Below, piece after piece: positions 1-10,321 of a stretch of 64,000 nt of DNA (positions within the stretch are counted from its first letter, which is position 1; each line of letters starts with the position of its first letter). Source of the stretch: Porpolomopsis calyptriformis (Eukaryota > Basidiomycota > Agaricomycetes > Agaricales > Hygrophoraceae); contig OX621171.1 in assembly GCA_951640195.1 (NCBI GenBank), positions 1,054,001-1,118,000 on the forward strand, in the 5' to 3' direction. The notes under the pieces are model-generated. The model worked only from the letters and a program-made list of their open reading frames with translations. It was not told the DNA's origin and did no database searches. Made by a program: the position numbers and the translations under genes.

Positions 1-1892
1 TCGAGGAAGACCACTAATGATACTTGGCTTACAGATCCCAGTTTCAAGACGGCGCTGTTCATACTGGGTCTTGTTCTGTGATGCTGACAGATACGAAAGA
101 TTTTTTTGGTATAGTTTTGAGCGTTGGGATGTATCTGAGACTAGCGCAGAAAAGGGGACATCCCCATGATCACATCCATCGACAGTATAGTTTAGAGGCT
201 TTAGCCGAACTGGGTAGTACTGAGAGGCACCCTCTTTATGACGGCCTTTCAGTTGACAGTATAGCCGACATCCATTCTTGCCCTGGTGACCAACCAGGCC
301 ACTGACAAGAGCCATGGCAGGGGTATCGCAACAAGTGAGAAGGAAAAAGATCGACTTTGTACAAGTCGTTTCGAGTATTGCATCCCAAACTAGAAGGCCT
401 TGTCTTTGAAGCACGGAGACATGGTGAAACCCTGGAAAGAGGAATGAATCAAGATTCTTTGGCTTCTTGGGTCCAGGGATAAAACCACCATAAAGTACTT
501 GTTTTTTCTTGTATCGGATATCTGGAGAGTGGTCGACAATAACCCAGATGTAGATCCAGCAATCGGAAGCCTTTTTTTCGTAGAGCTGTGCGCCATCAAT
601 TGAGAACATCAAGACCATATCGTTATCTTTGATATTACCATCGCGAACTGCTGAGAGGTAGTCTGCCCCACAAAGAATGTCGTCATAGTCAGAGAGGGCC
701 CCAGTGAGATTCAGTTGAGCCAAGAGGTCCTTTGTACGCTGCTCACGATAGCGGATATTACTTGCACCATCTTGAGTCTGCCAGAGTGCCTGTAGTTGTG
801 GGCCAACTGGGATGGTATAGAACTCTTGCCTAGCAACGCGCTTTCCCCCTTTTCGCTTGCGAGGATCATAGCATTGCTCATTACATTTAGGGCATCGCTC
901 AAGTTCAGACCAAGGGCCTGTAAAGGCGATACAGCTATTGACGCACATATGATGGATAATCGGGACGATCCCAGTGAGTTCGGTGATATAGCGCTGGATC
1001 TGGTAAAAAGAAAGGAGCTTGCCAGCTAGCTCAGGAAAGCGGCGTTCGATGCTTCGGCAAATCAAACTGTATGAATCTTGGGAGGCATTTCCAGTCGCAA
1101 GATAGATGTCAAGTGAAAGGCGCAAGTCAGGATCGCTGATGTTGAGTGGGTGCTGGGGTGGATTGGAAAGGGTATCCCGATACTCAGCAGGGAATTGGTC
1201 GTGTGCATCTCCAAGAGATGCATTCTTGAGTAGTTCAATGAACTGGTTCGCGATCCGAATTTCTTCAACCCGGATGTTATCAACTTCATCAGGGACTTGA
1301 TCTATACTTGAGGGGGTATCATCATTTCTAGCATCGTCTTCAGCCCTATGAGAACCCGTAGCACTGTGGTCATCCAAATCCTCGAGGCTTCCTGGATCCC
1401 GTTCACCAGATAAGCTGTTGTCTTGATTACCACTCGCACATCGATCGGATCCACTTGGTTGGGTAGATACAGTCTCTTGTGTTGATTCAAGTGAGTGGGG
1501 ACTGTTTCTAGTATGTGTGACAGAGTCGGAAGACATCTTTATTTGCAGATAAATCATGTTCAATTTTGAATAAATGGAAGTTCCCATACCAACACGTCAT
1601 GGAAATCTATACCCATATCTTCACCACCACCCTCAGAAGCCCCTGGAGCTGCCGAGTGTTTTTTTTGGTTTCGATTTTGATGGGGAGGACTTAAATAGCG
1701 TCGACGTTTTGAAGGTCCATTGATATCAGATCGGGCCGAATGGGCTGCAATGTGTGCAAGAAGCCCTGGGGTAAGGGCATCCTTCTCGCGTAGCTGTTTA
1801 TGCCGATGGAATGTCACCAAAGAGACCTGCTTTGGAGGATTTCCACAGTATTTCGAGCAGTTGCAGGGGACAGTCTTTCCAGCAGATGGCAT
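1..1892 (-). CDS. Tnp2-type transposase, 5' half (cut by window edge)
   Basis: This is the N-terminal half of a cut-and-paste DNA transposase of the Tnp2 (CACTA/EnSpm-like) family. The start codon at 1892 is followed by a Cys-rich N-terminus (PCNCSKYCGN), then a low-complexity linker and the conserved region: CPKCNE near 890, FSIDGAQLY near 600, VIVDHSP near 535, GGFIPGPKKPKNLDSFLFPG near 440-480. FSIDGAQLY and DHSP carry acidic residues typical of the catalytic core of this family. The same blocks occur in order in the copy at 35731-38837, which supports the reading frame. An intron probably lies near 1540-1560. Below about 330 the translation needs frame changes, so decay or unrecognised introns are likely. 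The C-terminal half lies outside the window. Family assignment is firm; activity is not shown. Confidence 0.85.
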
Positions 1893-1959
1893 AGTGGTGT
1901 TGACAAGTTTTAAATTTTGTCTTAAGTACGATCATAATCAACAAACGCACCGAATGTAG

Positions 1960-2433
1960 AACGAACAAACGATTAATCGATTGATCAAGTTATACAAAGC
2001 ATGAGAGTTCGACTGAGCTCGCTCAAAATAGAATTTAATCGGCGCATAGGTGATAATTGGTACTACTCGACAGAAATAGTCTGATTTTTCACTGGGATGA
2101 TGAGTACTCATCATTGAGGTTCAGTGTAGGATTCTTTTTTGCACGCTACTGCGAATAATTACTCGAATCGTAGACAAGCTCAGCGATGTCTTGCCGGAAA
2201 TCTCATGAGAGGGATGCAGATCGACTACCTGACGTTGGACAGTCCTCAGTCTGGAGCAGCATTTTTGCTTTCGGGATCCAGATTAACGCCGCCACAAATA
2301 AAGGATTCCACAAGATCATTCAAAGCACAAATGCTCTCACGCAATTTTGGGCGTCTACATGTGCAGCGTAATTAGGGGGGAACAGATGATCGCAAACCAA
2401 TTGTCAATAAGAGAATGCAATGAAAAGGAAGAG
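1960..2433. other. Spacer between Tnp2 element and RPN6, no clear gene
   Basis: This 470-bp stretch should hold the right end of the Tnp2 element and the 3' flank of RPN6. No inverted-repeat end or target duplication could be fixed. On the minus strand, about 2259-2368 reads as an open stretch that looks protein-like (RCTCRRPKLRES near its start, GGVNLDPES near its end). It has no start codon or recognisable family and may be a remnant exon. A plus-strand reading of the same DNA is also open, so neither is called as a gene. Confidence 0.4.
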
Positions 2434-4231
2434 TCACATCACCTTTGCGTACAGCGAGTCAACCACCTTGCTGACCTGCTCCAAAGTATCGATTGCGGCT
2501 CCGTATGTCTCCTACGTTAGCGTATTAGCCACTAACATCAGTAAGTCAGATTTACATACATCGGCTTCAGCCGGCTCGAAGACCAGAAGACATCCTCGCC
2601 CTTGATCCAGGACGCCATGGAACACTTTATCTAGGATCATCTGTGACAACCTGTACCCATGGCCAGACATCAGACTCAATTGGGATGATTGTACGGGATG
2701 GATTCATACTTGGCCTCGACGGCTTGTCGCGCCTGCCCGACCATCTGTGCTACATATTCGATCTCCACGACCGAGTAAGGCTCGACTATGCGGAGCAAGT
2801 TCTGCTCAAGGAGGGCGTCGTATAGAGCCGCCAGATGAGAGCGGATAGTTGGGTCCGTCGAGAGTTCTATCAAGAGCGCAATAGAAAATTAGATGCAGAT
2901 GTCAAAAAAGCTGGCCAAAAGTACGCGCCTTTTTGATAATCCCGCAACGCCTTCTCAAAGTCAGCGAGATTCCGATTCCGATGCGCGCGTGCGATGGCAC
3001 GCATGCTCTCCACCTCACGTAGTTGGGCATACTTGAGCACCAGTTTGATCGACAATAACGAGGTCACATCTTCGGGCTGTAATACGTCACGTTCCAGATT
3101 TCACATGTCAGCCTGATGAGGTGATGAACGTACCAAGTTCAACATGACCTTGCACAGCAACATGTATTTGAGGGCATTCAGCGCGCCTGGGTCATCCTGG
3201 GAGCTGAGGTTCTCGAATGTTTCGAAGAAATATGAGTATGCGGTCGCGTAATCCTTGGCTTCTGCGTGAAGAACTCCAGATTGGAGGTCGAGGGCTGCTT
3301 GGAGGTACGGGGGACAGTAAATTGTGTTTGCGGCTGTGCGCGAAGATGTGAGAGCAGCCTGCGAAAGGATACGGTCTGTATGGAGTGTAGAAGCAGAAGA
3401 AATTCATATACTTTCGATTTTGCGAGATTTCCAATGCCGCGGTAAACTTTGCTCTCGAGGAGGTGTACTTCCGTGAGAATCGACTTGTCGTCTAGGCACT
3501 TTAATTCGGTCAAAAGGTTGTCAATGAGAGCTATCGCAGGTTTGTACTGCAAAGTTTCGAGTTGGCTGATGATGGGTGAGGGGGTGGATTTGTCGCTTTT
3601 AGCCTGATGTGAGATGACAAGAACTCACAGCCAGACCAATCGCGTTTCCAAACTGTGCTTCAAGAATATCCGCTTCTTGCGTTTCGCCCACTCAATGTTA
3701 TCAGTGAGGACAGCCATTTGAATTTGATGACTATTTGGGATGGGAGCAAAAAAGTCGAGGAGAGTCCGGACTGTTGGAATGCGTGGGTGAGTGACGACCA
3801 GAAACTGGAATAAAACAAGGATGATCGTTCAATTCACTACATTTTGGCAGTCTTGGCCTTCGCAGTGGACGACATGAACGATCGAGAGAGTGTAATGACT
3901 TCGGAAAGTCCTTGTGCATCTCTGAAAACAAACAGCTTCAGAATTATCACACGAGTTGAATATTTTGGAGACCTTTGATCCCTGTAGAGTTTTCCGAGCT
4001 TGATCAAAGCCCACCCTTGGTCTCGCAAAATCTGTGCTTGTTCTTCATTCTGATCTGCGCCGGCTTTTGGTGTTGAAGCTGTTCACGATACAATCGATTA
4101 GGTTTACCTCAAAAACGAAGGGGGATACTACCTGCAGTGTTGCTTAGAATCTCTTTGTAAAGCCGAATGGCACGCTGTGGATTTTCAGCAGCACTTGATT
4201 CTGCCTCTTTCAGTAAGTGTGCAAAAGACAT
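2434..4231 (-). CDS. RPN6: 26S proteasome lid subunit Rpn6 (PSMD11)
   Basis: Rpn6 is a PCI-domain subunit of the 19S lid that clamps lid, base and 20S core together. The start at 4231 gives [13 protein letters not shown], followed by a TPR-like helical array over several exons: [15 protein letters not shown] near 3990; [13 protein letters not shown] near 3700; [11 protein letters not shown] and [14 protein letters not shown] near 3440-3530; [20 protein letters not shown] near 3200. The C-terminal PCI region reads [18 protein letters not shown] near 2990, then [20 protein letters not shown] near 2800, and ends YAKVM with a stop at 2434-2436. About 8 exons are needed. The junction near 3750-3860 fits only if one base is missing or a weak splice site is used, and one intron near 2935 appears to use a GC donor. 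It is divergent to RPN7 across 100 bp, which suggests co-regulation of two lid subunits. Confidence 0.93.
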
Positions 4232-4331
4232 TGGAGGCGAGCGAGGGTGGTACGAGGAGTAAGCTGTGGTGGATGACGCGTCTCGTGTGAACGAACGGTT
4301 TTGTCAGTGTCTCTTCGCATCCTCCAACATC
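4232..4331. promoter_or_regulatory. Shared bidirectional promoter of RPN6 and RPN7
   Basis: Only 100 bp separate the two start codons (4231 minus, 4332 plus). The segment must contain both 5' leaders and the shared control region. It is GC-rich on the RPN6 side and has TGACGCG at about 4273. No TATA box is evident. The yeast Rpn4 proteasome box (GGTGGCAAA) is not present. The regulatory role is inferred from geometry alone. Confidence 0.6.
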
Positions 4332-5951
4332 ATGGCCGACGATGTTGTGCTCCCGATTCCCAATCTCGAGCTCCCTCAACATTTCTTCACCCTCTCCACC
4401 CCATCACTGACCCATTTGCATGAGGCTGCCCGGGAGGCCTTACTAAAAGGCATCGAAACCGACGGTAAGCTTAACTCCCAACATTTACACACAATATATT
4501 GACTATCTACACCCGAGCACAGAAATGGCACCCTATTACCGGATTGTCACCTCAACAGGTGCACTCTCACCCGACGTCGATCTGTTAGAATCCATGGAAA
4601 AGTCGAATAAGGGTGAGCTAGACAAGTTAGATGAAAGATTAGCAGAGGCAGAGAAGACGGAGGGCAAGTCAGAAATTTCAGATGCTTTAAAAGCTCGAGT
4701 GAACTACTTGACAAGAATCGGAGACAAGGTCCGTCCTCAATCACGTTGGTTAGAGCTCGGCCACATTCATATCTGTACACTGCTCAGGACGGATCGATAG
4801 AAGCACAGAAACTTGCACTAGAGAAGACTCTAGGTCTCGGTTCTCGGATAGACATCGTACTCACTCTTGTCAGAATCGGTTTTTTCTTCGGCGACCACGA
4901 ACTTATCTCTACACAACTAAGGGCCTGGACAGTAAGGGCCTGGACAGTAATGTAGCGTGGCTAACTTTGCCAGCCTAAAAGTGTAGCAAACTCCGCCAGT
5001 TTAGCGCCAAAAAGCTGGCATTGCTAAGCTGCTGTCCAGGCCCTAAACAAGCTGACAAGTGCGTTCTTACCTCTCAAAGCCCTCGAACACTTGACGGACC
5101 GTCTGTTTGTCACGACAGGCTAATCGAGGCAGGCGGTGACTGGGATCGACGTAATCGTCCCAAGGTCTACAACGGCCTTCACCTTCTTTCTATCCCCCAG
5201 TTCAAACGATGCGGCAAGCTTTTTATCGACTCTCTACATTCACCGCCACGGAGCTGCTTTCGTACAATGCATTTGTTGCTCTAACGGTCATTGCGAATAC
5301 GCTGATGCTTAAAAGGGTTGATTTGAAGAAAAAGGTGAGAGGATGGGATTTCCCCTCACGAACATATTACCGATATCCCAAGCGAACGTAGATCATTGCT
5401 GCACCAGAAGTGACCCAAGCCCTCCCCGAACTCCCCATCCTAGGTGACCTGGTCAAAAACCTGTATGACTGTCATTACGACAAGTTCTTTGTTGCACTCG
5501 GTGAGTTATTCTCTTTTGCCTCGGTCCCTTATCCTCAAACGGTCACAATTTAGCCACACTCGAGCAAACCCTGCTCTTACCTTCTCGTCTCCTCTCCCCA
5601 CACGCTCGCTACTACATACGCGAGATGCGTAACCTCGCCTACAGCCAGCTGCTGGAATCCTATTGGAGTCTTACACTTGACAGTCTCAGCCGAGCATTTG
5701 GCATGAGCAAGAGTTTGTGGACAGGTGATTCCCTCACAAAAATTCACTTCCTTCAGTGAATTATCGCGGTTCATCGCAAACGGCCGATTACACTGCTCTA
5801 TCGACAAAGTGCACGGCATCGTGGAGACGACGCGACCGTCGTTGAAGAACGCACAATACGAGGTGGTGGTCAGACAGGGCGATGTTTTGCTAAATTCGTT
5901 GGGCTTGTGCGGCTCCGAAAGCTGCCACTGTTTTCTGTTGGAGATATGTGA
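4332..5951 (+). CDS. RPN7: 26S proteasome lid subunit Rpn7 (PSMD6), disrupted by MITE
   Basis: Rpn7 is a PCI-domain lid subunit of the 26S proteasome. ATG at 4332 begins [14 protein letters not shown]. Recognisable blocks follow: [12 protein letters not shown] (4525), [20 protein letters not shown] (about 4830-4890), [11 protein letters not shown] (about 5125-5155), [20 protein letters not shown] (about 5240-5300), [20 protein letters not shown] (about 5601-5660), and the PCI winged helix [20 protein letters not shown] (about 5760-5820). A 123-bp MITE sits in the exon after LISTQL. One-base losses relative to the family are needed near 5050 and 5715. After DVLLNS (5898) the expected short Rpn7 tail is not seen; the frame ends at 5951 or 5976 depending on shift. 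Family identity is firm, but this copy may be a pseudogene or contain assembly errors. Confidence 0.88.
4921..5043. mobile_element. PIF/Harbinger-like MITE inside RPN7 exon
   Basis: The ends are perfect 12-bp inverted repeats, GGGCCTGGACAG and CTGTCCAGGCCC, flanked by the direct repeat TAA (4918-4920 and 5044-5046). A 3-bp TWA target duplication and GGG/CCC termini are typical of PIF/Harbinger elements. The left repeat plus TAA occurs twice in tandem (4921-4935, 4936-4950). The interior is partly self-complementary (ttgccagc at 4968 versus gctggca at 5014), so it can fold into a hairpin. No ORF is present, so it is non-autonomous. It carries an in-frame TAG (4953-4955) in the Rpn7 frame, and GTAAGG (4932) and CCAG (5036-5039) within its repeats resemble intron ends. 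Confidence 0.85.
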
Positions 5952-6218
5952 GGATGGTATAACGCGAGTGAAGTAATGGACGGGCCTGGAGGACATCGAT
6001 GTTCACGGCGTTGATGTTCACCATGAGAGTGATGAGGGCGTAGGCGATCTGCGGTTGAGAATTCAGGATCGCGCGTGCCGATTCAGGTGTGGTTTTCTGG
6101 TGGATTGAACAGTTGGATGGAGGTCAAGATATGGAATGGAACGTACCTTGAGCTGAAGGAGGAGCTCAAGCAACTGGTCCTCTGCTAGGTGGTGTGGATT
6201 TGGCATGAAGGAGAGCAT
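5890..6218 (-). pseudogene. CstF-64/Rna15-like hinge-domain fragment
   Basis: The minus-strand reading MLSFMPNPHHLAEDQLLEL, then an intron (about 6100-6147), then NSQPQIAYALITLMVNINAV matches the hinge domain of the 3'-end processing factor CstF2/Rna15, which binds the CstF-77 partner. It ends AAQAQRI and a TAG at 5890-5892. The RNA-binding RRM normally found before the hinge and the C-terminal CstF domain after it are both absent. A TAA closes the frame just upstream, and the neighbouring COPB1 coding region leaves no room for them. The 3' end overlaps the end of RPN7 in antisense. I read it as a fragment; a very short separate hinge-only gene is the alternative. Confidence 0.65.
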
Positions 6219-6267
6219 TGAAGGATTTTCTTTTAGGAGTGCTGCTTGTCGTGCTCGACGTGTGCCG

Positions 6268-9200
6268 CTTTAGAAATCCCTTCATTAGAAACACCTTCGT
6301 CTTTGAAGCCAGTTCAGAGTCGTTGTCCACCCAGGAACTCAAAGCTGGCTTGGAGAAGGGCACCGACGAAGTCAAGATTAACACCTTGCAGAAGATTCTC
6401 ATCTCCACCATCAATGGAAACCCGCAGGTAAAGTCCCTTTTATTCGTTGGTTGCGGCCATTATGTTCAGTTGGTTGACCCCCGTTAGCCCACTCTCCTTA
6501 TGCCAATTATTCAATATGTCATGCCCTCACGGAACAAAAGGTTGAAAAGATTGCTCCATTTTTATTGGGAAGTATGCCCAAAGTATGACGAGAACGGCAA
6601 GCTCAAGCAAGAAATGATTCTGGTTGTGTGTGTGTCTCTTCATGTTCTCCAAACTCGCTAGGCTAACTCTATCTGAAGTAATGCCATCCGTAATGACCTC
6701 GTGAGTGTTTCGAGTGGCCATCCATTTTCATCCTATGAAGACACCTTCAGCAACACCCTAATGAATACATTTGCGGCGCGACACTCCGCTTCCTACAAAA
6801 AATTTCCAAAGACGCAGAGCTTCTAGAACCTCTCGTTCCCACTTGTCGTTCATGCCTTGAGCACCGCCACTCGTATGTTCGAAAGAACGCCGTCTTTCCA
6901 TCTACCGCGAGTTCGAAAATCTCATACCCGATGCGCCAGAGCTCATGCAGACCTTTCTCGCCGCCGAGACCGATGCAACCTGCAAACGTAACGCGTTCGT
7001 ATTCCTTGCGCACTGCTCTATGCCGAAAGCTGTCGAATGGATCTTGAGTCTGTACGATCAGATCACTGGGCTCGAAGAATTGTTACAGATGAGCATCATT
7101 GAGGTAATCCGACTGGATTGCAAGAACGACTCAGCACATCGGACAAGTTATTTTCTCCTTTGAAGATCAGGTCTGACTGACTGAAATATTCTATCAGACT
7201 CGCTACATCCGCTGCATACTCGACCTTCTTGGCGCCTCCTCGCATGCTGTCAAGTATGAGGCGGCTACCACTCTCACCACACTCACACAAAATCCCGCGG
7301 CAGTGAAAGGTAAGTTCAACTACGTCTGCGATGGTGAGAAGGTTTACATTGATGTCACTTTAGCCGCCGCTTCATGTCTCGCCAACCTCGTCATCAAAGA
7401 GTCGGATAACAATGTTAAACTTATTGTCTTAGATCGTCTAGATGCGCTTCGTTCAAAACACAGCCCTGTGCTTGACAGTCTTATCATGGACGTCCTTCAG
7501 GTTCTCTCAAGGTTCATTTTGCCCCCCATCTATTCTTCCAGGTATTCTAAATTGTATCGTTGAGTAGTGCCGACATGGAAGTCCGACTGAAAGCCATTAA
7601 CATCGCCCTAACTATGACTTCGAGTCGGAATGTCAAGGAAGTTGTACTATTCCTCAAGAAACAACTGCAGAAGACCCAGGAGCAGGACTTTGAGAAGGTA
7701 AGAGATGTCATCGTTCTCAGCAATGTACATCTCTAACCGTGTTTGGATGCTAGGCCCCCGAGTATAGGCAACTCCTCATCCAATCCATCCATGTTACTGC
7801 CATCAAGTTTTCCGAAGTAGCGGCGAGCGTTGTGCATGCGTTGATGGAGTTTCTAGGTGACTCAAGCAATCCTTCTGCGCTCGATGTGGTTGCGTTTGTC
7901 CGGTGCGTAAATAGCTATCAAGTGCCATCACTGACTGAATTTTTTTTTCCCTCAAAAAAGCGAGGTAGTGGAAAGGTTCCCTCACCTACGACAGACAATC
8001 TGCGAAAAGTTACACCAAACCCTTGGAGAGATCAAGTCTGGCAAGGTCTTCCGCGGTGTGCTGTGGATCTTAGGCGAGTACATCGAGAGCGTTGCGGATA
8101 TCCAGGTGGCAATGCAGGAGATTAGAAAGGTGTTGGGAGAGATCCCGATATTAGCGTCAGAGCAACGGTTGTTGGATGAAGCGGGTGAGGGTGGCGAGGA
8201 AGGCGAGGCTAGGGATGGAGAGAAGGACAAGGAAAAAACCAGAGCGGAGGGAGGGGGGGGGAGGCCGAGAGTCTTGGCGGATGGGACGTATGCAACTGAG
8301 ACGGCCTTTACGAGCACATCTGCTGCGCGGTTGGAAGCAGTCAAGGCGGCCGCTAAGCCACCTCTGAGAAGTGAGTCGATCAGAGGTGTAGTATGTTGAT
8401 CTAGTCCACTGAAATAATTTCCCCCTATCCCTTCTTAGCGCTTATCTTGTGTGGAGATTTCTTCACTGGTGCTGTGTTGGCTGCGACGCTGACGAAAATG
8501 ATTTTACGATTCGCCCGTCAGACGAAGGATCAGACTGCGGCGAACACGCTGCGTGCTGAAGTTTTTTTTTTTTTTTTGCAAGTTCTTTTTGGGAGGATGG
8601 GTGGGAACTGAATTATGGTCCGACAGGCGATGTTGGTCATGACATCTATCATTCATGTCGGACAGTCCAAGTTTGTGACCGCGCAAATTGACGAGGATTC
8701 GAACGAGCGTATCCTCAATTGCATACAGACCCCGAGCGAGCTTGAAGAGTCCCCTTCCGTTCGCCAAATTTTCCTGAAGGACACAAAGGCTGCATACTCC
8801 AAGATGCTGACTGCACAGGAAGTTAGTGTACTTTTTCTCATCAACCTGCTTCTTTGCCTGATGCTGAAATTCGGTCGTAGAAGAAGGCGACAGAGAAGAA
8901 GGAGGCGGAGTCTACGAAGGCAGCCGTTGTGCAAGTTGACGACCTCTTGCTGTTTAGACAGTTCTCCAGGAAAACGGCAGATGATGCGATCGATGTGATG
9001 AATTTCGTTCCAGATACGAAATCGTCACTAATACGTCTAATTGTAGTACGACGAGGACGTCAGGAGGGCTACTGGGACAGGGGAATCGCACGAAGACTTC
9101 ATTTCTAATCTCAGCCGTATTTCTCAGCTCACAGGTTCGTCTCGTTTATTAGTTAAGTAAACAGCCTTACTCAACTTTCTTGAATCAGGCTTTTCTGATC

Positions 9201-10321
9201 CTACATATGCTGAGGCGTACGTCAAGATGCATGGTTTTGATATCATGTTAGGTTGGTTAAGCGATTCGTCCTTTGTTGCTTCTCACGATCATTCTCGCCA
9301 GATGTTCTGCTTGTGAATCAGACCCCGAATACTCTGCAGAATCTTTGTTTAGACTTTGCGACGTTGGGGGATTTAAAAATTGTTGAACGACCGTCGGTTT
9401 ATACCATTGCCCCTCATGGATTCCAGAGCATAAAAGCTACCATCAAGGTGCGCAAACACATGTCATTTTCTCTGCAAGGCGAAATATCTGATGATTGGTC
9501 GGTCTGCTCTGGACACTGTTTAGGTTTCATCGACCGAGACTGGCGTCATATTTGGCAGCATCCTCTGGGAGGGGAGCAACATGTCAGAAGCCTGCATCAT
9601 TCTGAATGATATTCACATAGACATCATGGACTATATCAAACCCGCGCACTGCAATGAAGCACAGGTAAGTGGAAATTACGTGCACCACATTCGTAAGCTC
9701 GAATGATGTTTTTGTCCATTCAGTTCCGGAGTATGTGGACTGAATTTGAGTGGGAGAACAGTGTCAATGTGAATACCACGATATCGTGAGTCATTTTTTT
9801 TTCACCCCTCCGTGGGCCGTCCTCCGGCTCAGAGTTGTGTTTTGCTTCTCTAAGGATCCCCGAGATTACTTGAAGCATGTCATGAAGGCCACAAATATGT
9901 CCTGCTTGACACCGGAAGGCGCTACCTCGGGAAATTGTGATTTCCTATCGGCGAACATGTATGCACGCAGCTTATTTGGTGAGGTCCACTCTACTTTCTG
10001 GCTGCTATCCCTTTTTTGAATCATGGATGGTTTCTTGTTGCAGGCGAGGATGCTCTCGCGAATTTGAGTATCGAAAAGACGGAGATGGGGACCATCACTG
10101 GGCATGTCCGTATTCGGAGTAAAACGCAAGGAATTGCACTTTCATTGGGTGACCGTATTATGATGGGTGAGGGTTTCAGTTTCCTTTCATATACAGGGGT
10201 CGTTGTGATTGATTTTTGGTTTCTCTCTTTGGAAGCACAAAAGGTTTTATCAAGCCACCTGCCTCTCTCCCTCTATAGTCGTTCGGAATCTTGGGCCCCT
10301 GGAACTTGGGATATGCAGTGA
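6268..10321 (+). CDS. SEC26: Coatomer subunit beta (beta-COP)
   Basis: Beta-COP is a core subunit of the COPI coat for Golgi-to-ER and intra-Golgi transport. At least 15 exons give the adaptin-like N-terminal solenoid: [20 protein letters not shown] (about 6330), [16 protein letters not shown] (6490), [18 protein letters not shown] (6850), [20 protein letters not shown] (7031), [20 protein letters not shown] (7400), [17 protein letters not shown] (8140). Then come a charged linker and the C-terminal appendage: [20 protein letters not shown] (9309), [13 protein letters not shown] (9610), [20 protein letters not shown] (about 9860), [12 protein letters not shown] (10120). No in-frame ATG precedes the first block, so the start is missing or altered. 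One T appears missing near 6892. A run of about 17 T (8561-8578) lies in an intron. The end is at 10277 or 10321 depending on frame. Confidence 0.93.

Noticed and set aside
5577..5996. Long minus-strand ORF antisense to RPN7
   Set aside because: It runs opposite to conserved Rpn7 exons and has no family resemblance, apart from its lower end, where the CstF2 fragment is read in another frame.
7982..8344. Ser/Pro-rich minus-strand ORF in COPB1
   Set aside because: It is the antisense of the charged beta-COP linker, which is conserved on the plus strand.
8561..8578. Run of 17-18 T as a possible terminator or transposon tail
   Set aside because: It sits in a COPB1 intron beside a normal exon, with no target duplication or SINE-like body.
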